This document shows, one piece after another, positions 16,433 through 23,609 of a stretch of DNA of 32,374 nt. The DNA lies in NCBI GenBank assembly GCA_021295755.1, contig JAGWBT010000008.1, forward strand, positions 1 to 32,374, given 5' to 3'. Positions within the stretch are counted from its first letter, which is position 1; each line of letters opens with the position of its first letter. The notes beneath the pieces were generated by a model that was given only the letters and a program-made list of their open reading frames with translations, did no database searches and was not told the origin of the DNA. The stretch is from Candidatus Poribacteria bacterium (GTDB lineage: Bacteria; Poribacteria; WGA-4E; PCPOR2b). The translations under genes and the position numbers were made by a program.

Positions 16433-17689
16433 ATGATAGATGCACTCAAACTAGTCTGCATAGGTGGCGGCACCGGCTTATCATCTTTGTTGAGCGGCAT
16501 AAAGCAACACACAAGCAACAGACGTGCGGGGTCAGAGATTATTGATATAGATAATCTGGCGGCGATCGTTTCTGTGTCGGACGACGGTGGCAGTTCTGGA
16601 CGATTGGTTGAAGAGTTCGATGTGATCCCACCGGGTGATATTCGCAAGCTACTAGTCTCTCTCTCTAATGACGATGAGCTGCTAGCTAAACTTTTTGAAT
16701 ATCGCTTTTCGAGCGATGGCGATCTCGGTGGTCATACGGTTGGAAATCTGCTTCTCATTGCCCTCACTGAATTAAACAACGGCAACTTCCCAAAAGCTAT
16801 CCAAGAAGCTTCTAAACTGCTCTCCACGCGAGGGAGAATTATACCGGTCAGCCTAGACGGCACGATACTGTGTGCTGAACTGGCCGGTGGCGATATTGTG
16901 TGCGGCGAGTCCAACATCCCAGAGCGATCCAATCGAGAGCCCATTCAACGCGTCTTTCTGAAACCGCGTGAGAATGGCAAACAGCATCACGATGAACCTT
17001 ATGAGTGTGCTGCACACACGGAGGCTGTGGAGGCGATTGCTAATGCAGACGCCATCATTATTGGGCCGGGAAGTCTATATACGAGTATTATGCCCAACCT
17101 TGTGATTAAGCAAATTGCCGAGACCATTCAATCATCAGACGCGATAAAAATCTATATCTGTAATGTGATGTCGCAGCCCGGCGAAACGGATGGATACTCG
17201 GTTACCGAACATGTCGAAGCAATCTTGGCTCACGCCCCCGGAATGTCGTTAGACTATATTATTGTAAACAACCAACCAGCGCCGGAGAAAATCATCGAAA
17301 GATATAGGCAGAAAGAACTGTCAGGTAAGTTCGCACAGATTAAGATGTACTCGGAGGAAGTGCTCTCCATGCTTGAAACAATACAGGTCGAAGATTTCGC
17401 TGAAGGAAAAACGATGGATTCCGTGCTATATCGAACAGAGCATATTTCTCAACTTACCAGTGAGACGAAGCAGATGGCAGGACCCTCCAACGTACAAATA
17501 TTCTATAGTGCGGAGCGGGATAATCTCGGGCATATGCAGATTGTGGAGGCCGAACTGATTCGGGATACTACCGAAGTTATTGATAGTGGAGGACCGCAAA
17601 CTGTGATCCGTCACCACCCGGAAAAACTTGCGCAAACACTAGTCAAGGTATTGAGCGGCCATCCAAAGTTTCATGAATCCATCTCATAG
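16433..17689 (+). CDS. glmR: YvcK/GlmR-family regulator (CofD-like fold)
   Basis: Residues 8-17 (CIGGGTGLSS) and 49-58 (SDDGGSSGRL), followed by PPGDIRK at 66-72, are the signature of the YvcK/CofD family. GPGSLYTSIMPNL in the middle and NVMSQPGETDGYS confirm it. Length is 418 residues, somewhat longer than the roughly 320 of the Bacillus subtilis protein. In Firmicutes, YvcK (GlmR) binds UDP-GlcNAc and stimulates GlmS, and it is needed for cell-wall synthesis on gluconeogenic carbon sources. GGAGG at 16422-16426 supports the start. Its place between glmM-like and glmS genes fits this role directly. The function in this organism is inferred from family and context. Confidence 0.92.
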   Translation: MIDALKLVCIGGGTGLSSLLSGIKQHTSNRRAGSEIIDIDNLAAIVSVSDDGGSSGRLVEEFDVIPPGDIRKLLVSLSNDDELLAKLFEYRFSSDGDLGGHTVGNLLLIALTELNNGNFPKAIQEASKLLSTRGRIIPVSLDGTILCAELAGGDIVCGESNIPERSNREPIQRVFLKPRENGKQHHDEPYECAAHTEAVEAIANADAIIIGPGSLYTSIMPNLVIKQIAETIQSSDAIKIYICNVMSQPGETDGYSVTEHVEAILAHAPGMSLDYIIVNNQPAPEKIIERYRQKELSGKFAQIKMYSEEVLSMLETIQVEDFAEGKTMDSVLYRTEHISQLTSETKQMAGPSNVQIFYSAERDNLGHMQIVEAELIRDTTEVIDSGGPQTVIRHHPEKLAQTLVKVLSGHPKFHESIS

Positions 17690-17763
17690 CGGAACAATAC
17701 TCTGTTTTCACCCCTTCCCCAACCCAACATACCCTCGATAGAGAAATTGAGAAAGGAATAACC

Positions 17764-19587
17764 ATGTGTGGAATTGTCGGATATATCGGAGATAAATACG
17801 CGGACTCTGTCTTGTGGACGGGTCTGGAACGACTTCAGTATAGAGGATATGATTCAGCGGGTATGGCTGTCATAAGCGATGGGGAGCTCGATCTGCGGAA
17901 ACGTGCAGGCAAGTTACGTGAATTGGACGAATGCCTCCGCCAGAATCCGATGCGGGGTGCAATGGGTATCGGCCATACTCGATGGGCAACACACGGGGAA
18001 CCGAACGAACGAAATGCCCATCCTCACACCGACGAGGACAAAACGTTGGCAGTCGTGCATAACGGAATCATTGAAAACTATCTCCCACTCAAGCGGGAGC
18101 TGCAAGCGCGAGGACACCTCTTTAAGTCGGATACGGATACAGAAGTGTTAGCGCACCTCGTTGAGGAGGCACTGGAAGGCGATTTTGGCGATGCCGTTTG
18201 CAATGCGCTCCAGCAAGTCGAAGGTACATATTCAGCCGCTTTTATTCATCGACGATTCCCGGATTGTATCGTGGCTGCACGACGCGGCAGTCCACTCATC
18301 TTGGGGCTTGGGGACGGAGAGAACTTCGTCGCTTCAGATGTGCCCGCATTGCTACCACACACCCAACGGATGGTCTATCTTGAGGATAATCAGATTGCAA
18401 TCCTTACACCGAATCAGGTGGAGGTTCAAACCATGGAGGGCGAGCAAGTTGAACCCCGTATCCACCAAATCGGCTGGAGTCCCGACACCGCGGACAAAGG
18501 TGATCATCCGCACTTCATGCTCAAGGAGATCCACGAACAGCCCAATGTCCTACGACGGTTATATAATATCTATGTTACCGATGACATGGAAGTTGATTTC
18601 GGGGAATTGGGATTGGACAGCGAATTTCTCGCGCGCGTAAACCGAATCGTCATCCAAGCGTGCGGCACATCTTGGCATGCCGGATTGATTGGTAAGTATC
18701 TCCTAGAGCAGTATGCGTACATCCACACCGAAGTGGACATCTCTTCAGAATTTCGATACCGCAACCCAGTTTTGGAGGGAGATACGCTGGTTATTGCTAT
18801 CTCCCAATCGGGTGAGACCGCTGATACGCTTGAGGGATTACGCAAGGCAAAAAGCAAGTTTATGCGCGTGTTAGCCTTATGCAATGAGATTAACAGCACC
18901 ATTGCGCGCGAGGCAGATGCGGTGATTGAACTTCACGCTGGACTAGAAATTGGTGTTGCTTCCACCAAAGCATACACCGCGCAGATTGCGGTGCTTGGAT
19001 TACTCGCGATGCACCTCGGCAAACTAAAGGAGATCTTAACGCCGCCGGATACACGCGAGTTTCTCCAGACCCTTAAAAAGGCACCTGCCCTCATGGACCG
19101 CACCATTCAGCGCCAGCAGATTCGCGTCTGTGCGGAGAAATATAGCGATGTAGGCGCATTCATGTTTATCGGACGAAGCTATAACTATCCCAACGCCCTA
19201 GAAGGTGCGCTCAAACTCAAGGAAATCTCATATATCCATGCAGCAGGGCATCCAGCAGGCGAATTAAAACACGGTCCCATCGCTTTGATTAACGAAGAAG
19301 TACCGGTCGTGTGTATTGCCACCAATAGTAGCATCTATCCGAAAATTGTGAGCGCAATCCAAGAAATCCGCGCTCGTGACGGAGTTGTTATCGCCATTGC
19401 GACTGAAGGGAACACAGAAATTCATGAGTATGCTCAAGAGGTGCTCTACATCCCGGATATTGCTGAGGAGGTTTCGCCGTTGCTTGTTGCTATCCCGCTC
19501 CAGCTGCTCGCCTACTATACCGCTGTACATCGGGGCTGCGATGTTGACCAGCCCCGAAACCTTGCAAAAAGTGTCACCGTTGAGTAA
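17764..19587 (+). CDS. glmS: Glutamine--fructose-6-phosphate aminotransferase (isomerizing)
   Basis: The 607-residue protein is full length. It starts MCGIVGYIG, where Cys2 becomes the N-terminal nucleophile of the class II glutamine amidotransferase domain (about 1-235). GHTRWATHGEP and HNGIIENY follow. Two SIS domains carry ACGTSWHAG, ISQSGETADTLEGLR, ASTKAYTAQ and LKLKEISYIHAAGHPAGELKHGP. It ends with the family signature NLAKSVTVE. It makes glucosamine-6-phosphate from fructose-6-P and glutamine, the first step to UDP-GlcNAc. AAAGGA lies seven bases upstream of the ATG. The 74-base leader after glmR is too short for a glmS ribozyme. It ends 32 bases before the convergent cupin gene. Confidence 0.98.
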   Translation: MCGIVGYIGDKYADSVLWTGLERLQYRGYDSAGMAVISDGELDLRKRAGKLRELDECLRQNPMRGAMGIGHTRWATHGEPNERNAHPHTDEDKTLAVVHNGIIENYLPLKRELQARGHLFKSDTDTEVLAHLVEEALEGDFGDAVCNALQQVEGTYSAAFIHRRFPDCIVAARRGSPLILGLGDGENFVASDVPALLPHTQRMVYLEDNQIAILTPNQVEVQTMEGEQVEPRIHQIGWSPDTADKGDHPHFMLKEIHEQPNVLRRLYNIYVTDDMEVDFGELGLDSEFLARVNRIVIQACGTSWHAGLIGKYLLEQYAYIHTEVDISSEFRYRNPVLEGDTLVIAISQSGETADTLEGLRKAKSKFMRVLALCNEINSTIAREADAVIELHAGLEIGVASTKAYTAQIAVLGLLAMHLGKLKEILTPPDTREFLQTLKKAPALMDRTIQRQQIRVCAEKYSDVGAFMFIGRSYNYPNALEGALKLKEISYIHAAGHPAGELKHGPIALINEEVPVVCIATNSSIYPKIVSAIQEIRARDGVVIAIATEGNTEIHEYAQEVLYIPDIAEEVSPLLVAIPLQLLAYYTAVHRGCDVDQPRNLAKSVTVE

Positions 19588-19619
19588 ACGGAGCACAGAT
19601 ACTATAAATTGGGGCAATT

Positions 19620-20018
19620 TTAGCGAAGGGAATTCCACGGCGCTTCGTCGGCGACATCGACTAGCTGATACCCCTCATCACTGACACATGGGCCCAAGAT
19701 TGCGAGCAGCTTGGCAGGGGTAGGGGAGGTATTGAACGAAGCGTGGACTGCATCAGCAGGAATGAACACTGAATCACCTGAACTCAGCATCCGTTTTTCG
19801 TCGCGCAGCCACTGTTCTACAGTTCCTTCGATAACGTAAATCACCTCTTCCTGTTCCGGATGCTTGTGAAAGTTGTGTCCACCACCAGATGACAGGTTCA
19901 CCTCAATGACCACCAAATCCTTCGCGCCCGTTGTTTGGGGACGACTCAACCATGCCAAGGCTCCCCAATCCAGTTGTTCACGTTCTGCTTCCGCTGCCGG
20001 GATAAATTTTCCACTCAT
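19620..20018 (-). CDS. Single-domain cupin protein
   Basis: This 132-residue protein carries both cupin motifs exactly. Motif 1 is G46 then H51, H53, E58 and G65. Motif 2 is G81-x5-P87-x4-H92-x3-N96. H51, H53, E58 and H92 would bind a divalent metal. A small cupin like this may be a sugar isomerase, dioxygenase or a sensor of small ligands; nothing here decides. GGAGA before the ATG at 20018 supports the start. The gene is divergent from the PhyH-like gene, with 116 bases between starts, so the pair may share a control region. It converges with glmS. Confidence 0.87.
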   Translation of the reverse strand: MSGKFIPAAEAEREQLDWGALAWLSRPQTTGAKDLVVIEVNLSSGGGHNFHKHPEQEEVIYVIEGTVEQWLRDEKRMLSSGDSVFIPADAVHASFNTSPTPAKLLAILGPCVSDEGYQLVDVADEAPWNSLR

Positions 20019-20043
20019 GATAATTTCTCCTTCAAAATTATGT

Positions 20044-20067
20044 TTACGTATTAAGCATTACGTATTA
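20044..20067. repeat. Direct repeat in the divergent cupin/PhyH promoter region
   Basis: TTACGTATTA occurs at 20044-20053 and again at 20058-20067, four bases apart; TACGTA in the middle of each is palindromic. A degenerate copy of the whole 24-base unit (20 of 24 positions equal) lies at 28490-28513, in the gap between the Gfo/Idh/MocA and ManD-like genes. It could be an operator half-site pair or a small dispersed intergenic repeat. No further copies are visible in the window. Confidence 0.4.
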
Positions 20068-20134
20068 TCCTAATTATAGCGTTTCTACCGTGTCTATGTC
20101 CATAGTTTAATTGCAAAAGGAAAGGGAGGTTCAC

Positions 20135-20929
20135 ATGACCGATAACGAAAAATTCCTGTTCGATCTTTGGGGTTACGTCGTGGTTGAGGAGGTACTTACA
20201 CCGGACGAAGTTGCGCTGGCGAACGAAGCGGTTGACCGCCATACCTATCTCATCGCTAACCGTGATCCGGGCTTATCCCACGGATCTAAACATCTGGAAG
20301 GGGCTACCGGGCGAGGGGAATTTCATCAAAACCCATTGACCTTTGATCGACCATGGTGTGAGCCGTTTCGACGGATGCTGACACACCCTCGGGTTGTTGA
20401 CATCTTCAATGAGGTATTGGGGGCGGGCTTTCGGCTCGATCACGGTCCGGGGCTTATTCAGATGGTCAAGGGCACTGAGGGACATTGGCTACACGGTGGC
20501 ATGACTTTCGACCCAAGCCAATATCACCGATTTGAACATGGCCGGATGCAGTGCGGACTGTGTGTCGCTGCATGGCAGCTGACGGAGGTCCGTGACGGAG
20601 ATGGTGGTTTTGCATGTGTGCCGGGCAGCCACAAATCAAATTATCGTCCACCTCAGCATGTGTTGTCCACAGAGGATGGGATGGGTTGTATTCAACAGGT
20701 TGTTGCGGGACCGGGTTCTGTCGTTATCTTCAATGAAGCGCTGGTGCACGGCACGCTTCCATGGCAGCCCACGGACCGGGAGCGCCGCTCGATCTTGTTT
20801 AAGTGTTCACCCGGCTTCTTGTCTTGGGGTTCGCCACATGCGGAATGTCCAATCCCTGACCCAACGCCAGAAGAATTAGCGATCTACGAACCGCCACACC
20901 GTACCGGACGCACAACGTTGGGAGAGTAG
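20135..20929 (+). CDS. Phytanoyl-CoA dioxygenase (PhyH) family protein
   Basis: The 264-residue product, read from ATG 20135 with GGGAGG at 20124-20129, resembles Fe(II)/2-oxoglutarate oxygenases of the PhyH family. It has LFDLWGYVVVEEVLTPDEV at the N terminus, GHWLHGG (116-122) as first metal-histidine region, DGDGGFACVPGSHKSNY in the middle and GSVVIFNEALVHGTLPW (194-210), where H205 is the distal histidine. The usual H-x-D/E pair is not obvious after H120, so metal binding may be altered. Family members hydroxylate lipids, alkaloids or other small molecules. Poribacteria are known to carry many copies. The substrate is not predictable. It is divergent from the cupin gene and followed by the binding-protein gene. 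Confidence 0.85.
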   Translation: MTDNEKFLFDLWGYVVVEEVLTPDEVALANEAVDRHTYLIANRDPGLSHGSKHLEGATGRGEFHQNPLTFDRPWCEPFRRMLTHPRVVDIFNEVLGAGFRLDHGPGLIQMVKGTEGHWLHGGMTFDPSQYHRFEHGRMQCGLCVAAWQLTEVRDGDGGFACVPGSHKSNYRPPQHVLSTEDGMGCIQQVVAGPGSVVIFNEALVHGTLPWQPTDRERRSILFKCSPGFLSWGSPHAECPIPDPTPEELAIYEPPHRTGRTTLGE

Positions 20930-20954
20930 GACGGAATTCCGATTCCCGACGCTT

Positions 20955-20959
20955 AGGAG
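20955..20959 (+). promoter_or_regulatory. Ribosome binding site AGGAG deciding an ATA start
   Basis: AGGAG at 20955-20959 is followed by five bases and then by ATA at 20965. Reading from this ATA gives a full, well-shaped signal peptide. No ATG, GTG or TTG lies between the site and the signal, and the first usable standard start, TTG at 21016, would remove the signal's charged and hydrophobic part. Confidence 0.6.
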
Positions 20960-20964
20960 ATAAG

Positions 20965-22692
20965 ATAAAAAAAATAATTTTTGTAGCAATAGCAATTAGT
21001 TTATCGCTATCGCTTTTGACGGGAAACAGTGCCCACGCCACTAATGCTCAAAACGCAGATGTCAATGGCGATGGTATTGTGAATATCCTCGATTTAGTGC
21101 TTGTCGGCTCACACTTTGGCGAGCGCGTTGATGCAGCGCAGGTGTCGAATATAGATGTCAATAGCGATGGCATTGTGGATGTCCGAGACTTATTACTTGT
21201 CGCTAACGTTATGCGTCAAGGAGATATAGCCCCCATAGGCGGCACCCTGATTTTTGGGCGCGGCGGTGATTCGCTCACCCTTGATCCTGCGCTAATCCTT
21301 GATGGTGAATCGGCGAAAGTTTGTGACATGCTTTACGATACACTCGTCCAATATCGAAGGGACACAACTGACATTGAACCTGCCTTGGCAGAGGCGTGGG
21401 AGAGCTCCACCGATGGCTTGGTGTGGACATTTCATCTGCGACAAGGGGTTCAATTCCACGATGGCACTCCCTTGAACGCAGACGCCGTTGTATTTTCGCT
21501 CACCCGTCCACAGGCGGTGTATCGCGATTTTCAGGCAGAATTTATCAACCAAATTATTGCCCTAGATCCGTTTACGGTGCAAATTCAACTCAAAACGCCA
21601 TTCGCGCCCTTTATCAGCACGGTCGCAGGGACTACATTTTCTATCGTGAGTCCGACCGCTGTTCAACACTTTGGCGACAATTTTGGCAGTAACCCTATCG
21701 GCACAGGTCCCTTCAAGTTTGTGCGGTGGGATCGGGACGACAAAATTGCGCTTGAAGCAAACGATACGCATTGGGCGGGAAGACCTTCACTAGATCGAAT
21801 CATCTTTCGCTCTATTCCCGATAACTCGGTGCGGCTGATGGAAATGCAGCAGGGCAGGCTCCATGCGATGGAATTTCCAAATCCGGACGAAATCCCCCTT
21901 ATCCGGGGCGATGCACAACTTGAACTTCTCATGCGGTCAAGTCTAAATGTCGGGTATTTAGCGATGAACATGGAAAAACCACCCTTTGACAACCTCAAGG
22001 TGCGGCTCGCGATTAACCACGCAATTAACAAAGCTGAGATTATTGAGCACCTCTATCAAGGCACAGGCATTCCAGCGAAGGGACCGATCCCGCCGACCCT
22101 ATGGAGTTATGACGATATGGTTGAGGATTATGAATACAATCCAACACTGGCGAAACAGCTTCTCGCTGAAGCAGGCTATCCCGATGGATTTGAAACCACA
22201 ATCTGGGCACTGCCGGTGGCACGTCCCTACATTCCGGACGGGCGCGTACTCGCTGAGGTCCTACAATCCGAACTCCGAAACATCGGTGTTGAAGCAACAA
22301 TCGTCACCTATGATTGGGGCACCTATATTGCGAAAACCACAAACGGTGAGCACGATATGGCAATGTTAGGGTGGATTGCTGAGGAGGGGGACCCGGATAA
22401 CTTCTTCTACTATCTTTTGAGCAAAACCTACGCGGAGAAGCCTGCGTTTAACATCGCCTTTTATCGGGACGATGAGATGCAGGATGTCCTTGAACGTGCC
22501 AGAACGAGCACCGATCAAAATGAACGGATCGAGCTGTATCGGCACGCACAGGCAATCTTCCACAGGGATGCACCGTGGGTGCCGCTAGCGCATGGGCAAC
22601 GGCTTTTGGTTGTAGACAGAAGGGTGAGAAATCTCAGGCTTGCGCCGATAGGGTGGAAGTACCTCCGCAGCGCATCGTTGGCACCGGAGTAG
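20965..22692 (+). CDS. Secreted SBP_bac_5 (oligopeptide-type) substrate-binding protein with N-terminal dockerin
   Basis: From the ATA at 20965 the product has 575 residues. Residues 1-25 form a signal peptide (IKKIIFVAIAISLSLS..., cleavage near AHA). Two dockerin-type calcium loops follow: D32-x-N34-x-D36 with D43, and D64-x-N66-x-D68 with D75, each followed by a hydrophobic DLVLVGSHFG/DLLLVANVM helix. The rest, from about residue 92, is an SBP_bac_5 domain with LAEAWESSTDGLVWTFHLR, GVQFHDGTPLNADAVVFSL and GTGPFKFVRW. Such proteins deliver peptides, nickel or sugars to an ABC importer. Neither permease nor ATPase genes follow, so the partner is elsewhere. A shorter start, TTG at 21016, is possible but loses the signal. 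Confidence 0.85.
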   Translation: MKKIIFVAIAISLSLSLLTGNSAHATNAQNADVNGDGIVNILDLVLVGSHFGERVDAAQVSNIDVNSDGIVDVRDLLLVANVMRQGDIAPIGGTLIFGRGGDSLTLDPALILDGESAKVCDMLYDTLVQYRRDTTDIEPALAEAWESSTDGLVWTFHLRQGVQFHDGTPLNADAVVFSLTRPQAVYRDFQAEFINQIIALDPFTVQIQLKTPFAPFISTVAGTTFSIVSPTAVQHFGDNFGSNPIGTGPFKFVRWDRDDKIALEANDTHWAGRPSLDRIIFRSIPDNSVRLMEMQQGRLHAMEFPNPDEIPLIRGDAQLELLMRSSLNVGYLAMNMEKPPFDNLKVRLAINHAINKAEIIEHLYQGTGIPAKGPIPPTLWSYDDMVEDYEYNPTLAKQLLAEAGYPDGFETTIWALPVARPYIPDGRVLAEVLQSELRNIGVEATIVTYDWGTYIAKTTNGEHDMAMLGWIAEEGDPDNFFYYLLSKTYAEKPAFNIAFYRDDEMQDVLERARTSTDQNERIELYRHAQAIFHRDAPWVPLAHGQRLLVVDRRVRNLRLAPIGWKYLRSASLAPE

Positions 22693-22730
22693 GGGTTGGT
22701 ATCCCTTAATCAAAACACGCCACACTCGTA

Positions 22731-22808
22731 GGTCGGGCCTCCCCGGTCACGTCCCGATTCAATCGGGATTCTCGTGAAACGGAAGGTTCCTCTCGGACTT
22801 GCCCGACC
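22731..22808. repeat. Nested inverted-repeat element between the binding-protein gene and the DUF6978/DUF1828 module
   Basis: An outer 8-bp pair, GGTCGGGC at 22731-22738 with GCCCGACC at 22801-22808, encloses an inner pair TCCCGATT/AATCGGGA at 22752-22759 and 22761-22768 around a single base. TCACG/CGTGA at 22747-22751 and 22773-22777 extends the inner stem with a bulge. CGTAGGTCG at its left edge (22727-22735) is repeated at 22829-22837, where the next hairpin starts. This looks like a small intergenic repeat cassette. It opens a 454-base gene-free stretch (22693-23146). Confidence 0.5.
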
Positions 22809-22833
22809 CAGTCCTCCCCTCCAATATCCGTAG

Positions 22834-22853
22834 GTCGAGATTCATATCTCGAC
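22834..22853. repeat. 8-bp perfect hairpin (GTCGAGAT / ATCTCGAC)
   Basis: Arms at 22834-22841 and 22846-22853 pair perfectly around a TCAT loop. The element begins with the same CGTAGGTCG sequence as the neighbouring nested repeat, so the two may be related units. A short T-run follows (CACTTTTG), so terminator activity for a plus-strand transcript such as that of the binding-protein gene cannot be excluded. Confidence 0.45.
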
Positions 22854-22904
22854 ACTTTTGCAGGCACGGTTTCCCCGCTCGACGTCCTCTTGCTTAATTT
22901 GTAA

Positions 22905-22934
22905 TTGCATCACCCTCCCCAATAATTGTATAAT
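22905..22934 (+). promoter_or_regulatory. Candidate sigma-70 promoter
   Basis: A perfect TATAAT -10 box is at 22929-22934. A weak -35 candidate, TTGCAT at 22905-22910, is 18 bases upstream. The expected start of transcription, near 22941, coincides with the first arm of a 15-base inverted repeat. It points to the DUF6978/DUF1828 module, whose first start codon is about 200 bases further on. The call rests on the -10 match alone. Confidence 0.35.
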
Positions 22935-22940
22935 AAGAGC

Positions 22941-23029
22941 GACATAATCAACCAATATCGACTTGTCAACCATGTAAGTGCTCCTTTTGTTGGAATAACG
23001 ATAGAAACCTCTTTTTGGCTGATTATGTC
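22941..23029. repeat. 15-base inverted repeat with 59-base spacer (leader RNA structure or small element)
   Basis: The arm at 22941-22955 (GACATAATCAACCAA) and the arm at 23015-23029 (TTGGCTGATTATGTC) are complementary at 14 of 15 positions. Directly inside the left arm, TATCG at 22956-22960 can pair with CGATA at 22999-23003. In RNA this would be a long stem-loop beginning near the predicted transcription start. No target-site duplication is seen at the flanks, so an insertion element is not supported. It could be a structured leader, a small RNA or an operator. The remainder of the gap up to 23146 holds nothing else I recognise. Confidence 0.5.
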
Positions 23030-23146
23030 AACTATATTTATGCACTCTCTTCATTTATACTCCTCCAGTGGTGGAATGCAGCTCATCGTTAGGTAATGCA
23101 GCAGCCCCTCACTAGTCGTGTGAACCTGCTTAAACTGGAATAATTT

Positions 23147-23597
23147 ATGGCAATCGCATATTCAGATCAGGAAATCAAGGAGTTCATGCAAGAACGCAAG
23201 GTTTTACCAAATGATTGGCGTAATCAGCTTTACAAAAACGAAGAATTATTTGTTAAGGGTAAAAACGGAAACACATTCGGCCTTAGGATTAGACAACACA
23301 ACATCTACTCGTTAAATTTTTCAGCTATTTTGACAGTTTGGGAACCTCTGTCAAATGGAGAGTTTCGACTCCGCCGGTACAACGGATCGAATCACACACA
23401 CTAACCGAATCGAAAGAGAAGAAATTAGTGGATGTCACATTCACTCTGCGACAGAGCGGTATCAGTTGAGAGGGCAACGTGAAGATAGTTACGCACAATC
23501 AACCAACCGATACCATGACCTCAGCGGTGCACTTAAGTGTCTAATCAATGATGCGAATTTTGAGGAACCACCACAACACCAGCAAGAACTATTTTAG
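23147..23597 (+). pseudogene. DUF6978-like gene, frameshifted at a CA tract
   Basis: The first part, read from ATG 23147, gives 85 residues ending in GEFRLRRYNGSNHTH and stop. A second frame continues the same protein: HTNRIEREEISGCHIHSATERYQLRGQREDSYAQSTNRYHDLSGALKCLINDANFEEP, ending at 23597. The break is within CACACACAC at 23393-23401. Restoring one CA unit gives RYNGSNHTHTN, matching the expected RYNG-x-x-H-x-H-T-N pattern I recall for this family (named here from memory), and one protein of about 150 residues. It is followed after 12 bases by the DUF1828/DUF1829 gene. The family has no function known to me. Either a real slippage mutation, a phase-variable tract or a sequencing error is possible. 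Confidence 0.68.
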
Positions 23598-23609
23598 GAG
23601 GTATGAGTA

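Noticed and set aside
17690-17763. glmS ribozyme in the glmS leader
   Set aside because: The gap is only 74 bases, too short for the ribozyme core, and has no matching helices.
21016-21018. TTG at 21016 as the start of the binding protein
   Set aside because: It cuts off the charged and hydrophobic part of a complete signal peptide and has no ribosome site, while the ATA at 20965 has AGGAG at ideal distance.
22941-23029. Small insertion element (MITE)
   Set aside because: The inverted repeats are clear, but the flanking bases show no target-site duplication and no second copy is in the window.
23355-23597. Separate small gene of 80 codons
   Set aside because: Its useful part is the continuation of the preceding frame after the CA tract; its first 15 or so residues are out-of-frame sequence of the same gene.
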